Positions 45,037 to 54,555 of a stretch of 64,000 bases of DNA are shown in pieces. Numbering within the stretch: the first letter of the stretch is position 1; each line of letters begins with the position of its first letter. The notes below the pieces were generated by a model, which made no database searches, was not told the DNA's origin, and saw nothing but the letters and a program-made list of their open reading frames with translations. The stretch lies in assembly GCA_031422295.1 (NCBI GenBank), contig JANOQM010000090.1, positions 27,651 to 91,650 on the forward strand, in the 5' to 3' direction. Position numbers and translations under genes: made by a program. Origin of the DNA: JANOMH01 sp031422295 (lineage in GTDB: Bacteria; Pseudomonadota; Alphaproteobacteria; Rhodobacterales; Rhodobacteraceae).

Positions 45037-45813
45037 TCAGGCAGTCAGTCGCACGGCCCCGGCGCGGGCCGCCGCATATTGTCGGGCCGCATCACCAAAG
45101 GCCGCAAACAACGGTCGCGAGACCGGATCGGCGGCAGCATTCCATTCCGGGTGCCACTGCACCGACAGGGTGAACCCTGATGCACCCTGCACATAAATCG
45201 CCTCGGGTGTGCCATCGGGGGCGGTCCCATCAATCACGATGCGATTGCCGGCATCCTTGATCCCCTGCCCGTGCAGGGTATTGGTCATCACCTGCGGCGC
45301 ACCCATCAGCCGGTGAAACCGGCCACCATCGGTGAAACTGACCGCATGGCGCAGCGCGAACACTTCTTCCATCGTACCATCGGGGGGCATGCGGTGGTTA
45401 TCACGGCCCGGCAGATCGCGGATTTCGGGGTAAAGCGTGCCGCCCATGGCCACGTTAACCTCTTGAAAACCCCTGCAAATACCCAAAAACGGCTGACCCC
45501 GGTCAACACAAGCGCGGATCAGCGGCAACACCACTGCATCGCGGCCCCGGTCAAACGCACCATGCGCGGGGGTTTCTTCCTCGCCATATTCGGCAGGATG
45601 CACATTGGGCCGCCCGCCGGTCAGCAGAAACCCATCACAGACCTCCAAGAGTTCGGCGATATCGACATATTCAGGGTCGGACGGAATAATCAGCGGCACA
45701 CAATCGGACACGTTGGCCACGGCGCAACAGTTCATCTTTCCCACCGCATGGGTCGGGTAGCGATCATTGATCACATAGCTGTTGCCGATAATACCAATCA
45801 CGGGCCGGGTCAT
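45037..45813 (-). CDS. class I glutamine amidotransferase, peptidase C26 (PuuD-like)
   Basis: A 258-aa gamma-glutamyl hydrolase-type protein. The nucleophile is Cys113 in FLGICRGFQEVNVAMGGTLY, with His221 and Glu223 in QWHPEW completing the triad. It begins RPVIGIIGNSYVINDRYP, and DGFLLTGGRPNVHP is typical of C26. Relatives hydrolyse gamma-glutamyl-GABA in putrescine breakdown, so this is a reasonable but unproven role. The start is at 45813; the longer frame is not supported. It is convergent with tetR, with no spacer between them. Confidence 0.88.
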   Translation of the reverse strand: MTRPVIGIIGNSYVINDRYPTHAVGKMNCCAVANVSDCVPLIIPSDPEYVDIAELLEVCDGFLLTGGRPNVHPAEYGEEETPAHGAFDRGRDAVVLPLIRACVDRGQPFLGICRGFQEVNVAMGGTLYPEIRDLPGRDNHRMPPDGTMEEVFALRHAVSFTDGGRFHRLMGAPQVMTNTLHGQGIKDAGNRIVIDGTAPDGTPEAIYVQGASGFTLSVQWHPEWNAAADPVSRPLFAAFGDAARQYAAARAGAVRLTA

Positions 45814-45918
45814 GTCGGTTCCCTTTATGCACTTGTTAAAATGGTATACCCAGACAAGCGTCATGAAAAGGTTACTCTTTCGCAGACTGACTGTGCTTTG
45901 GCGCATATGCCACAATAT

Positions 45919-45935
45919 CCGGCGTTCAACGCCGG
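45919..45935. terminator. perfect palindrome downstream of malate synthase
   Basis: CCGGCGTT-C-AACGCCGG lies 19 bases beyond the malate synthase stop. There is no T-run, so termination is uncertain. Confidence 0.35.
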
Positions 45936-45953
45936 CTCATGACGCAGATATAG

Positions 45954-48113
45954 TCATCCGCCTGCTTTGACCTCGAGCCGGCGCAGATGCAGGATCGGTT
46001 CGGTATAGCCGCTTGGCTGCACCCGGCCCGCCAACACGAGGTCGCAGGCGGCCTGAAATGCCGGGCCGTCAAAACCCGGGGCCATTGGGTGATATAACGG
46101 ATCGCTGGCATTCTGCGCATCGACCCTGATCGCCATTTTACACAAAGCCTCCATCACCTGATCCTCGGTCGCCACGCCATGGTGCAGCCAGTTGGCCATG
46201 GCTTGGGCCGAAATACGACAAGTCGCCCGATCCTCCATCAAGGCAACATCGTGGATATCGGGAACTTTGGAGCAGCCAATGCCCAGATCGACCCAGCGGA
46301 CAACATAGCCCAGAATGCCTTGGGCGTTATTCTCCAGCTCTTGCGCCACCTCAACCACCGACCAGTTGACGCCATGCGCCAGTGGCGGGGTCAACAGATC
46401 GGCCAGGGTGCCGCGTGGCCCGGCGGCTTTGATCTCGGCTTGTCGGGCGTGGACGCTGACCTTGTGATAATGGGTTGCGTGCAAGGCCGCAGCCGTAGGC
46501 GACGGCACCCATGCGCAATTCGCACCCGCCAGCGGGTGGGCAGACTTGACAGCCAACATCTGGGCCATCAAATCCGGCATTGCCCACATGCCCTTGCCAA
46601 TCTGCGCCCGGCCCTGAAACCCGCAGGCCAGCCCGATATCAACATTGCGGTCCTCGTAGGCCCCAATCCAGACCGCGCTTTTCATCTGGCCCTTGGGTAC
46701 CATCGGGCCAGCCTCCATTGATGTGTGAATCTCGTCCCCGGTGCGGTCCAGAAAACCGGTGTTGATGAACGCGACACGGGATTTCGCCGCCCTGATGCAT
46801 TCGCGCAAATTGGCACTGGTGCGGCGCTCTTCGTCCATGATGCCAAGTTTGACAGTGTTCTGCGGCAGGCCAAGGGCCGCCTCGACCCGCGTGAATATCT
46901 GATCGGCAAAGGCCACTTCGTCGGGGCCGTGCATCTTGGGTTTGACCACATAGATCGACCCATGCGCCGTATTGCGCGGGCTATGGGTTTTGGCCAGATC
47001 ATGCATGGCGCACAAGGTGGTGATCATCGCATCCATGATCCCCTCAGGCACCTCGAACCCATGCCGGTCAAGGATTGCGGGATTGGTCATCAGGTGGCCG
47101 ACATTGCGTACCAACATCAATGCGCGGCATTTGACCGGCAGAACACCGCCCGCTGGGGTCAGATAGTCCTGATCGGGATTCATCTGGCGGGTAACGGTTT
47201 TTCCTGCTTTTTCAAATACTTCCACCAAATTTCCACGCATCAGGCCTAACCAGTTGGCATAGGCCAGCACCTTGTCTGCAGCATCCACCGCAGCCACCGA
47301 ATCCTCGCAATCCATGATCGCCGACACCGCCGCCTCGACCCAGATGTCGGAAATTCCAGCCGGATCAGTGGCCCCAATCGTTGTGGTCCGGTCCACCAGA
47401 ACCTCGATCAGCAGCCCGTTGACGCGCAGCAATATATGCCATTCCGACATGCTGTCGGCCAAATAGCCTGCAAATTGGGCGGGGTCGCGCAGGCCGGTCA
47501 CTTGGTCGCCAATTGCGGCGGTCACAGCGCCGTTTTGTACCGACAGCCCGGTCAGATCAGCCCAACTTGCGCCTAACAGCGGGGCCACCGCATCCAGATG
47601 AGCGCGACCCCAGGCCACCACGCGCGCCCCGCGCACCGGGTCATAGGTCTTGCCTTGGGGCAGGTCGCCCAGCGCATCGGTGCCGTAAAGCGCATCATAC
47701 AGCGACGCCCAGCGCGCATTGCAGGCGTTTAGCGCGAACCGGGCATTCATAATAGGCACGACCAGTTGCGGGCCGGGGATCAAGGCGATCTCGGGGTCAA
47801 CATTGGCAGTTTGTATCGTGAAATCAGGGCCTTCCGGGACCAGATAGCCGATCTGGCGCAAGTATCCTTCATATGCACCAGGGTCATGTGGCTGCCCCCG
47901 GCGCGCAATGTGCCAATCATCGATCTGGGTTTGCAGCGTGGCACGACGGGCCAACAAAGCGCGGTTTTGCGGCCCAAGGTCATGGATGATATCGGCGAAA
48001 CCGGTCCAGAACACGTCAGCCGTCAGGCCGGTCCCGGGCAATGCCTGGCCCTCGACAAACCCAATGAGGACCGGATCGACCAATAGCCCGTTTTTGCCGA
48101 TACGTGCCGCCAT
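45954..48113 (-). CDS. glcB: malate synthase G
   Basis: A 719-aa single-chain malate synthase condensing glyoxylate with acetyl-CoA. Conserved parts are IMDCEDSVAAVDAADKV with the Mg-binding Glu/Asp, MTNPAILDRHGFEVPEGIMDAM, SIYVVKPKMHGPDEVAFA, LGIMDEERRTSANLRECI, INTGFLDRTGDEIHTSMEAGPM, and AWVPSPTAAALHATHYHKV. It is used in the glyoxylate cycle or glycolate use. The start is ATG at 48111-48113, with GGAGG 9 bases before; the TTG six codons upstream is less likely. No isocitrate lyase is in the window. Confidence 0.96.
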   Translation of the reverse strand: MAARIGKNGLLVDPVLIGFVEGQALPGTGLTADVFWTGFADIIHDLGPQNRALLARRATLQTQIDDWHIARRGQPHDPGAYEGYLRQIGYLVPEGPDFTIQTANVDPEIALIPGPQLVVPIMNARFALNACNARWASLYDALYGTDALGDLPQGKTYDPVRGARVVAWGRAHLDAVAPLLGASWADLTGLSVQNGAVTAAIGDQVTGLRDPAQFAGYLADSMSEWHILLRVNGLLIEVLVDRTTTIGATDPAGISDIWVEAAVSAIMDCEDSVAAVDAADKVLAYANWLGLMRGNLVEVFEKAGKTVTRQMNPDQDYLTPAGGVLPVKCRALMLVRNVGHLMTNPAILDRHGFEVPEGIMDAMITTLCAMHDLAKTHSPRNTAHGSIYVVKPKMHGPDEVAFADQIFTRVEAALGLPQNTVKLGIMDEERRTSANLRECIRAAKSRVAFINTGFLDRTGDEIHTSMEAGPMVPKGQMKSAVWIGAYEDRNVDIGLACGFQGRAQIGKGMWAMPDLMAQMLAVKSAHPLAGANCAWVPSPTAAALHATHYHKVSVHARQAEIKAAGPRGTLADLLTPPLAHGVNWSVVEVAQELENNAQGILGYVVRWVDLGIGCSKVPDIHDVALMEDRATCRISAQAMANWLHHGVATEDQVMEALCKMAIRVDAQNASDPLYHPMAPGFDGPAFQAACDLVLAGRVQPSGYTEPILHLRRLEVKAGG

Positions 48114-48206
48114 AACCAAATCCTCCGACAATGCTGTGGTGCAGCATTAATCCAAACAGGGTCAAAGCGCAACTGGTAATACTTTCTTACCAATTATGCT
48201 GAAATT

Positions 48207-48226
48207 ACTTAGGCAATGGACTAAGT
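48207..48226. promoter_or_regulatory. ArsR operator candidate (ACTTAG-N8-CTAAGT)
   Basis: A 6-bp perfect inverted repeat 41 bp upstream of the arsR start. Another ACTTAG half-site begins at 48258, next to the start codon. Confidence 0.5.
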
Positions 48227-48267
48227 TTTACCTTGCTATTCTCGCCCAGATCGATTTACTTAGGTGT

Positions 48268-48612
48268 ATGACTTACCATCCCAAAGACCTCGACATTCTG
48301 TTCCAATCGCTTGCCGATCCGACGCGCCGGGCGATCCTGTCGCGTCTGGCCAATGGTCCTGCGACTGTCACCGATCTGGCGGAACCTTTCGCTATGGCCC
48401 TGCCATCATTCATGGCGCATCTGCACAAGTTGCAGGACGGCGGGCTGATCGACACGGCCAAAACCGGCCGGGTACGGACCTGCACCTTGCGGACGGGTGC
48501 CCTGGCCCCGGTGCGCAACTGGATCGAGGAGCAGCGCCTGCTGTGGGACGCGCGGCATGACCGGCTTGAAACATATCTTGTAACCCTGACCAAAGGACAA
48601 AACGATGGCTGA
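48268..48612 (+). CDS. ArsR-family regulator
   Basis: A 114-aa winged helix protein: DILFQSLADPTRRAILSRLANGPATVTDLAEPFAMALPSFMAHLHKLQDGGLIDTAKTGRVRTCTL is a complete ArsR DNA-binding domain. It lacks the CVC/ELCV metal ligands of classical members, so it belongs to the group that is cotranscribed with AHSA1/SRPBCC genes. It overlaps the first of two such genes by 8 bp. The start at 48268 is taken because the upstream extension contains the operator. Confidence 0.88.
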   Translation: MTYHPKDLDILFQSLADPTRRAILSRLANGPATVTDLAEPFAMALPSFMAHLHKLQDGGLIDTAKTGRVRTCTLRTGALAPVRNWIEEQRLLWDARHDRLETYLVTLTKGQNDG

Positions 48613-49063
48613 CCTGATCCTGCACCGCATCCTCAAAGCCCCCCGAAGCGCAGTTTACGCCTGCTGGACCACGCCCGAACATATGGTGCATTGGTTCATG
48701 CCAAAGCCGCATTTTTTGACCGATGTTGTTATGGAACTACGGCCGGGCGGGCGGTATGAAAGCACGATGCACGTCGATGGCAACATCATCGCAAGCCGGG
48801 GTATGGTCCTTAACGCCGTCAAGAACGAGCTTTTTGCCTTTACTGATCTGATGACCGCCGATTTTGGCCCCGTAGCTAGCCCAGGACTAGGGTTTACCGC
48901 GACAATCCGGCTGACAGACCACCCCGACGGCACCGAATATCACGTCACTGCCCGGCACCGAACAGCCGAGGATGCAGCCAAGCACGAAGAAATGGGCTTC
49001 ACCGCGGGCTGGGGCACGGTGGCCACCCAACTTGAGGCTTATGCAGCTGGATTGAAAGTCTGA
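48605..49063 (+). CDS. SRPBCC (AHSA1-type) domain protein 1
   Basis: A 152-aa START-like fold protein of the AHSA1 family: ILHRILKAPRSAVYACWTTPEHMVHWFMP at the N-terminus, ELRPGGRYESTMH in the middle, and HEEMGFTAGWGTVATQLEAYA at the C-terminus. These fold around a hydrophobic cavity; their ligands are mostly unknown. Co-occurrence with an ArsR regulator and a second copy is a common bacterial arrangement. Confidence 0.88.
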   Translation: MADLILHRILKAPRSAVYACWTTPEHMVHWFMPKPHFLTDVVMELRPGGRYESTMHVDGNIIASRGMVLNAVKNELFAFTDLMTADFGPVASPGLGFTATIRLTDHPDGTEYHVTARHRTAEDAAKHEEMGFTAGWGTVATQLEAYAAGLKV

Positions 49064-49064
49064 C

Positions 49065-49508
49065 ATGAACAGCCACACTATAGTCCTGACCCGTCTTTTC
49101 GCCGCCACGCCTGCCCAAGTGTGGGACGCGTGGACCAATCCCGCGATCCTGCCGCTATGGTTTGGGCCAGAGGGATATTCCTACGTGACCAAACAGATAG
49201 ACCTGCGCACTGGCGGCGTATGGCGGTTCGACATGATCGGGCCGGATGGGACGGTCTGGGCCAACCGGCACCGGATCACCCTGCACAAGCCGATGAGCGA
49301 AATCCGTTACCTGCTGGATGACGACGGTGCGAACCCCGGCCCGCCCATGGAGGCGGTCATCACGCTGGCCCCCGAGGCCGGCGGCACGCGATTGACCCAA
49401 ACCTTGACCCTGCCCAGTGCCGAGGCCAAAGCCGGGGCGCTGGCCTTTGGGGCCGATAAACTGGGCGAGACGACGCTGGATAAACTGGCGGCTATTTTGG
49501 CCGGTTAA
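49065..49508 (+). CDS. SRPBCC (AHSA1-type) domain protein 2
   Basis: A 147-aa paralogue in the same operon, two bases after the first. IVLTRLFAATPAQVWDAWTNPAILPLWFGPEGY, DLRTGGVWRFDMIGPDG and TRLTQTLTLPSAEAK are family-typical. The C-terminal segment (GADKLGETTLDKLAAILAG) differs from copy 1, so it is an old duplication. It is convergent with the DUF2256 gene, 17-bp overlap. Confidence 0.87.
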   Translation: MNSHTIVLTRLFAATPAQVWDAWTNPAILPLWFGPEGYSYVTKQIDLRTGGVWRFDMIGPDGTVWANRHRITLHKPMSEIRYLLDDDGANPGPPMEAVITLAPEAGGTRLTQTLTLPSAEAKAGALAFGADKLGETTLDKLAAILAG

Positions 49509-49638
49509 GGCGGCATTTGTCTGAACAATAGCGCACCTCGTCCCAGACCTTGGCCCATGATTTGCGCCATGTGAACGGACGGCCGCATGTGGCACAGGTT
49601 TTGGTTGGCAGGTCGGATTTTTTGCGCATTTTGGGCAT
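49492..49638 (-). CDS. DUF2256 zinc-ribbon-like small protein
   Basis: A 48-aa protein: C15-x2-C18 and C38-x3-C42 (KTCATCGRPFTWRKSWAKVWDEVRYCSDKCR), the DUF2256 pattern, probably binding one zinc. The start at 49638 gives the full conserved domain; a longer frame upstream has no support. Function unknown; often found near photolyase-related genes, which are not seen here. Confidence 0.8.
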   Translation of the reverse strand: MPKMRKKSDLPTKTCATCGRPFTWRKSWAKVWDEVRYCSDKCRLNRPK

Positions 49639-49739
49639 GATCTGGACATAGCGGATAACCCCGCTGGGTCCAGCCCATGTCTTGCAGTCAGGGGCGGGGC
49701 AGCCTAGCTTTGGGGTAACCATTTTGAAAGGCCGCCCAG

Positions 49740-52292
49740 ATGCCCGATGCCCTGCCCCAGACGATTTATCTGAAAGATTACAAACCTTTCGGCTATCTGA
49801 TCGACGCGGTGCATCTGACATTTATGCTGTCAGCCACCGCCACATGGGTGCATTCCCGTATCAGTTTTCGGCCCAATCCGGCGACAACGGACCGGACATT
49901 TTTCCTGCACGGCGAAACCATGACGCTGCAGGCAGCCCGGATTGACGGCGCTATGGTCGCACCCATCGTCACCGCTGCCGGTCTGACCTGCCCGGCCCCG
50001 GATGCGCCGTTTATCTGGGAGGCAGAGGTTGAGATTTCGCCCGCCACCAATACCGCGCTTGACGGGTTGTACATGTCGAACGGCATGTATTGTACCCAAT
50101 GCGAGGCGGAGGGATTTCGCAAAATCACCTTTTATCCCGACCGGCCCGATGTAATGGCCGTGTTCACTGTGCGGATCGAAAGCGACCTGCCGGTGCTGTT
50201 ATCTAATGGCAATCCGGTGGCAACGGGCGCGGGCTGGGCCGAATGGCATGATCCCTGGCCAAAACCGGCCTATCTGTTCGCCCTTGTCGCGGGCAATCTG
50301 GTCGCACATCCGGGAACTTTTACCACGACATCCGGGCGGGACATTGACCTGAATATCTGGGTCCGGCCCGGTGACGAAGGTAAATGCGCCTTTGGGATGG
50401 AGGCGCTGAAAAAGTCCATGGTCTGGGACGAACAGGTCTATGGCCGCGAATACGACTTGGACATTTTCAACATTGTGGCGGTCGATGACTTTAATGGCGG
50501 CGCAATGGAGAACAAGGGCTTGAACATTTTCAACTCGGCCTTGGTTTTGTGTTCAGCCGAGACAGCTACCGATTTGAACTTTGAACGGATCGAAGGGGTC
50601 ATTGCGCATGAATATTTCCACAACTGGACCGGCAACCGCATCACCTGCCGCGACTGGTTTCAGCTATGCCTGAAGGAAGGGTTGACGGTGTTCCGCGACC
50701 AGCAGTTCACCGGCGACATCCGCGGCCATGCGGTTAAGCGGATCGACGATGTACTGACCCTGCGGGCCCGGCAATTCCGCGAGGATAACGGCCCGCTGGC
50801 CCATGCGGTGCGCCCCGAAAGCTTTGTCGAGATCAGTAATTTCTACACGACCACCGTCTATGAAAAAGGCGCCGAGGTGATCGGTATGCTGAAACGGCTG
50901 GTTGGCGACGACGCCTATACCGCCGCGTTAAACCTGTATTTCCAACGCCATGACGGCGATGCTGCGACAATCGAGGATTGGCTGCGGGTGTTCGAGGACA
51001 CCACCGGACGCGATCTGAGCCAATTCAAACGCTGGTATGCACAGGCCGGAACGCCGCGCCTGTCGGTCACGGACAGCTACGACGCTGGCCGCTATACGCT
51101 GACATTCACCCAAACCACACACCCCACCCCCGGCCAGCCGCACAAGGCCCCGCAGGTCCTGCCCATCGCGGTGGGCCTGCTGAACCCGAACGGCGACGAG
51201 GTGATGCCGACAACAATGCTGGAAATGACCGAGGCCAGCCAAAGTTTCCATTTCGACGGATTGGCCTCGCGCCCGATTCCATCGATCCTGCGCGACTTTT
51301 CCGCTCCGGTGATCCTGCAACGCGATCAGACCATGGCCGAACGCGCATTCCTGTTGGCCCATGACACCGATCCGTTCAATAAATGGGAGGCGGGGCGATC
51401 GTTGGCCCGTGCGGTGCTGACCGCGATGATCACCCAAGGTGCCGCCGCCGACCCGGCGTTTGTTGAAGGGCTGCGCGCAACCCTGACCAATCCCACCCTT
51501 GACCCCGCATTCAAGGCGCTGGTGCTGGCCCTGCCCACACAAGATGACATGGCACAGGCGCTGTTCGACAGCGGCACCACCCCCGACCCCGATGCAATTT
51601 TCCGAACCCATGAGGCGTTAAAAACCGACATCGCCCGCGCCTTGGCAGACCTGTTGCCGCCGGTCTATGCGGCCCATCTGGTTCCAGGTACCTATAGCCC
51701 CGATGCGCAGGACGCTGGCAAACGTGCCCTGGGAAATGCGGTGCTGGCCCTGCAGACCCGGCTGGATCACGGGGCATTGGCGCGGGCCCAATATGCCGGG
51801 GCCGATAATATGACCCAGCAATTGGCAGCATTATCCTGTTTATTGGCCAATGGGTTAGGGGCCGGTGAACTGACTGCATTCCATCAGCAATGGCAGGGTG
51901 ACCGGCTGGTCATGGACAAATGGTTCACGCTGCAGGTCAGCTATGCTGCCCCAGATGCTGTGGCGGCCACCGCCGATATGCTGACCCGGCACCCCGCCTT
52001 TGACTGGAAAAACCCCAACCGGTTCCGGTCGGTGTTTGGGGCCTTGTCCGGCAATCCGGCCGGGTTTCACCATGCCTCGGGCGCCGCCTACCGGCTGCTG
52101 GCTGACTGGCTGATCCGGCTGGACGGCCATAATCCACAAACCGCCGCGCGGATGTCGGCGGCATTTGAGACCTGGCCGCGCTACGATGCCGGGCGGCAGG
52201 CGCTGATCCGGGGCGAATTGCTGCGGATCCAAGCGGTGCCCGGCCTGTCGCGGGATATGGCGGAAATGGTGGGCCGCATGCTGGGGGCTTGA
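49740..52292 (+). CDS. pepN: aminopeptidase N
   Basis: An 850-aa M1 metallopeptidase. GGAMENKG (residues 253-260) is the exopeptidase motif. Zinc ligands are H290, H294 and E313 in HEYFHNWTGNR and LKEGLTVF. The C-terminal helical region (about 520-850) is the usual DUF3458 part. Cytoplasmic, releasing N-terminal amino acids from peptides. AAAGG lies 8 bases before the ATG. Confidence 0.96.
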   Translation: MPDALPQTIYLKDYKPFGYLIDAVHLTFMLSATATWVHSRISFRPNPATTDRTFFLHGETMTLQAARIDGAMVAPIVTAAGLTCPAPDAPFIWEAEVEISPATNTALDGLYMSNGMYCTQCEAEGFRKITFYPDRPDVMAVFTVRIESDLPVLLSNGNPVATGAGWAEWHDPWPKPAYLFALVAGNLVAHPGTFTTTSGRDIDLNIWVRPGDEGKCAFGMEALKKSMVWDEQVYGREYDLDIFNIVAVDDFNGGAMENKGLNIFNSALVLCSAETATDLNFERIEGVIAHEYFHNWTGNRITCRDWFQLCLKEGLTVFRDQQFTGDIRGHAVKRIDDVLTLRARQFREDNGPLAHAVRPESFVEISNFYTTTVYEKGAEVIGMLKRLVGDDAYTAALNLYFQRHDGDAATIEDWLRVFEDTTGRDLSQFKRWYAQAGTPRLSVTDSYDAGRYTLTFTQTTHPTPGQPHKAPQVLPIAVGLLNPNGDEVMPTTMLEMTEASQSFHFDGLASRPIPSILRDFSAPVILQRDQTMAERAFLLAHDTDPFNKWEAGRSLARAVLTAMITQGAAADPAFVEGLRATLTNPTLDPAFKALVLALPTQDDMAQALFDSGTTPDPDAIFRTHEALKTDIARALADLLPPVYAAHLVPGTYSPDAQDAGKRALGNAVLALQTRLDHGALARAQYAGADNMTQQLAALSCLLANGLGAGELTAFHQQWQGDRLVMDKWFTLQVSYAAPDAVAATADMLTRHPAFDWKNPNRFRSVFGALSGNPAGFHHASGAAYRLLADWLIRLDGHNPQTAARMSAAFETWPRYDAGRQALIRGELLRIQAVPGLSRDMAEMVGRMLGA

Positions 52293-52346
52293 AATCACCA
52301 CAATCCTCTGCAAACCATGCGCGATTAGCTGGTGGATGAGGGTGAC

Positions 52347-52877
52347 ATGCCGTTTCTGATTGGTATCGTTGGATTTGCCATTGCCATTTATTGGTTCGTC
52401 ATCCGCACCCGCAATGCAGCCAACGTCGCCACCGATCTGATCGATGTGGCCAATGATGTGCGCCTTGCTGCCCGGCGTTTCGGTTTTCGCAGGCAGGCGA
52501 ATATCCATCCGGCAGAAAGCATCGAAGACCCTAACCTTGCAATCGCCGGAATTGCCGCGTCATTTCTCGAGCTTGACGACTATCCGACACAGGAACAGCG
52601 CACATCCCTGCTGATCCAGTTGCAATCTAAACTGCGGCTGGACCTGACCGAGGCCACCGAACTGGCGGTGCTGGGCCGCTGGCTGATGAATGAATGCGGC
52701 GGGGCGCAACCGGCCATTGCCAGGCTGTCGCGCAAACTGTTCCGGATGGAGGGTGCCAAGCCTGTGGAGCCGCTGTTGGGCATTGTTCAGGCGGTTCTTG
52801 CTGTGGGTGATGGCCAATTGAATGACCGCCAAAGGGCCGGATTGGATGATCTGAAACAGGCGTTTCGCCTTAAGTAA
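52347..52877 (+). CDS. membrane-anchored protein with possible TerB-like domain
   Basis: A 176-aa protein. A single N-terminal membrane helix (FLIGIVGFAIAIYWFVI) is followed by a helical cytoplasmic domain. The C-terminal 95 residues (LRLDLTEATELAVLGRWLMNECG...LLGIVQAVLAVGDGQLNDRQRAGLDDLKQAF) resemble TerB/DjlA-like helical bundles (the VAVGDGxLxxRQ pattern). This is a weak match made by eye. The start at 52347 uses GAGGGTGAC upstream. It is downstream of pepN in the same direction. Confidence 0.6.
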   Translation: MPFLIGIVGFAIAIYWFVIRTRNAANVATDLIDVANDVRLAARRFGFRRQANIHPAESIEDPNLAIAGIAASFLELDDYPTQEQRTSLLIQLQSKLRLDLTEATELAVLGRWLMNECGGAQPAIARLSRKLFRMEGAKPVEPLLGIVQAVLAVGDGQLNDRQRAGLDDLKQAFRLK

Positions 52878-52891
52878 CCCGTAGATGACGC

Positions 52892-53716
52892 TTACAGTTT
52901 GGCAAGCCTGATCGCATCCCAATACGGATCAGCCGTTGCTGGCCGGGCCAAGGGGCGCAAGGCGGTCAGAACCGCCATGACAGGCTGGCAATAATCCTGT
53001 GACCGGGTCCAAGCCGACATTTCGGCGCGTTTCACCCGGCTGGTCATCGGCCCCCAATCTGCCGCTACGCCGCGCCACCGGCCATCATGCAAGGCAACCG
53101 CCTGATCGCGGGCCACGGTGACGGCCATGATGTGTGCGGCACAGGCCAAATTGGCCTCGGGGTCGCGCAGCGCCTCGCCGGTACGGGCCGCGCAATCAAA
53201 ATGCCGGGCGGTTGGCGGGTAGATCTGTAGCAGGCCAAACCACTGGCCGCCGCCGCCAACGGCAGAGGGGTTCATCGTGCTTTCGTGCTGCGCCAGCGCC
53301 GACATCATCCCCACCCAGAAGGCCCGGCGCAATTCGGGCGGATTGTCGGGATAGGTGGGGCACCAGGCGGCGATATCGCGCGGGATGATATCCTCAAGCG
53401 CCGACGCCTCAGAGGTCAGGGCGGCCAGCGTCGCGCGGGTCCAATCTTCGCCGTCACTGCGGCTGTCCCAGCGGGCTGCGGGAATGTAATCGTCCCGGGC
53501 CAGCGGGCGCACCACAGCGCCAGTTTGCACGACGATACGAAAAGGGCGGGCGACGGGACGCAATATCGGCTGCGGCGCGTCCATGGACGACAGGCGCATG
53601 ACCTGCGTTTGGTCTTGGGTTACGCCCCGCGGCACTGGGTTAAACGCCTCGGCCATTACCGGGACACCCAAAGCAGCGGCAAGCATCCCCCCCAGGATGA
53701 TCTTTGCCAACAGCAT
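52892..53716 (-). CDS. SLT-type lytic transglycosylase-like protein
   Basis: A 274-aa exported protein with a signal peptide (MLLAKIILGGMLAAALGVPVMAEA). The catalytic Glu145 is in MMSALAQHESTMNPSAVGGGGQWFGLLQIYPPTAR, the SLT goose-type lysozyme signature, followed by CAARTGEALRDPEANLACAAHIMA. It should cleave peptidoglycan glycan strands. It is a paralogue of the next gene (shared domain order and motifs). Confidence 0.85.
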   Translation of the reverse strand: MLLAKIILGGMLAAALGVPVMAEAFNPVPRGVTQDQTQVMRLSSMDAPQPILRPVARPFRIVVQTGAVVRPLARDDYIPAARWDSRSDGEDWTRATLAALTSEASALEDIIPRDIAAWCPTYPDNPPELRRAFWVGMMSALAQHESTMNPSAVGGGGQWFGLLQIYPPTARHFDCAARTGEALRDPEANLACAAHIMAVTVARDQAVALHDGRWRGVAADWGPMTSRVKRAEMSAWTRSQDYCQPVMAVLTALRPLARPATADPYWDAIRLAKL

Positions 53717-53943
53717 GCAACGAAAATGGCCAAACTAAGGCGATGTCGCAACAATTATGTTTTTAATGAGCGGCTTACGGCTCATAGCTCATCCAGCACA
53801 TGAACTATGCTTGCGCGGTATGACGCGGAAACGGGGCACTTTTCTGCGTGGTACGCAATCCGAATTAGGACAGGGTCAACACCAATCCTATGATAACGAT
53901 ATGCGCCCGATCACAAACTATAGTAGACAAGACCGTTTGTGGC

Positions 53944-54555
53944 CTAACCCTGACAGTAGCTTTGACTGCTGGTGAATTCCGCCATCTGCGCCCGCTTCGA
54001 CGCACTGGTAAATGGTCCCCAATCGGCGGCCAAACCACCGCCGCCCGCCGCGACAACACCGTCACGCTGTACTGTATGGGCGGCAATCCGCACCGCACAG
54101 GCCAGATTTGCAGCCCCATCCTGCAACTCGGCACCCGAATCGGCGGTGCAGCCATAGCCGCGGGCTGTGCCGGGTGAGATTTGGACCAGACCGAACCAGC
54201 GCCCGCCGCCGCCGACGGCCTGCGGGTTCCATGTGCTTTCATGCCGGGCTAATGCCGACAGCAATCCCGACCAGAAAGCCGCCCGTTCCGTGGGCGCCGC
54301 TTCGGCATAGCCGGGGCACCATGTTCCGATGTCGCCGGGCACCTCGGACAGCAGGGCTGCCCCTTCGGATTGCAACGCGGCCAGCGTGGTTGCGGTCCAG
54401 ACATCCGCCTCGGGACGTGCATCCCAGCCCATGACCGGCAATGCCGCTGGCAGCACTTCAGGTGCGACGGGGGCCGGGGTGCAGCCTTGCAAGGCACTGA
54501 TAAGGCTTAAAGTTGCAAGGGCGCGCGGGGCAAAGACACACAAGGTAGAGATCAT
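53944..54555 (-). CDS. lipoprotein SLT-type lytic transglycosylase-like protein
   Basis: A 203-aa paralogue of the neighbour at 52892. The signal ends LQGC, so Cys25 is lipidated. The catalytic Glu106 is in LLSALARHESTWNPQAVGGGGRWFGLVQISPGTARGYGC, and ANLACAVRIAAHTV follows. It likely acts on peptidoglycan from the inner leaflet of the outer membrane. The two are separated by 227 bp on the same strand, so this is a tandem duplication with divergent targeting (soluble versus lipidated). Nothing recognisable lies in the spacer. Confidence 0.83.
   Translation of the reverse strand: MISTLCVFAPRALATLSLISALQGCTPAPVAPEVLPAALPVMGWDARPEADVWTATTLAALQSEGAALLSEVPGDIGTWCPGYAEAAPTERAAFWSGLLSALARHESTWNPQAVGGGGRWFGLVQISPGTARGYGCTADSGAELQDGAANLACAVRIAAHTVQRDGVVAAGGGGLAADWGPFTSASKRAQMAEFTSSQSYCQG

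Noticed and set aside
53766..53785. ATGAGC-N8-GCTCAT inverted repeat as a terminator of the lipoprotein SLT gene
   Set aside because: It lies more than 150 bases beyond the stop, and the flank read from the minus strand is A-rich instead of T-rich.
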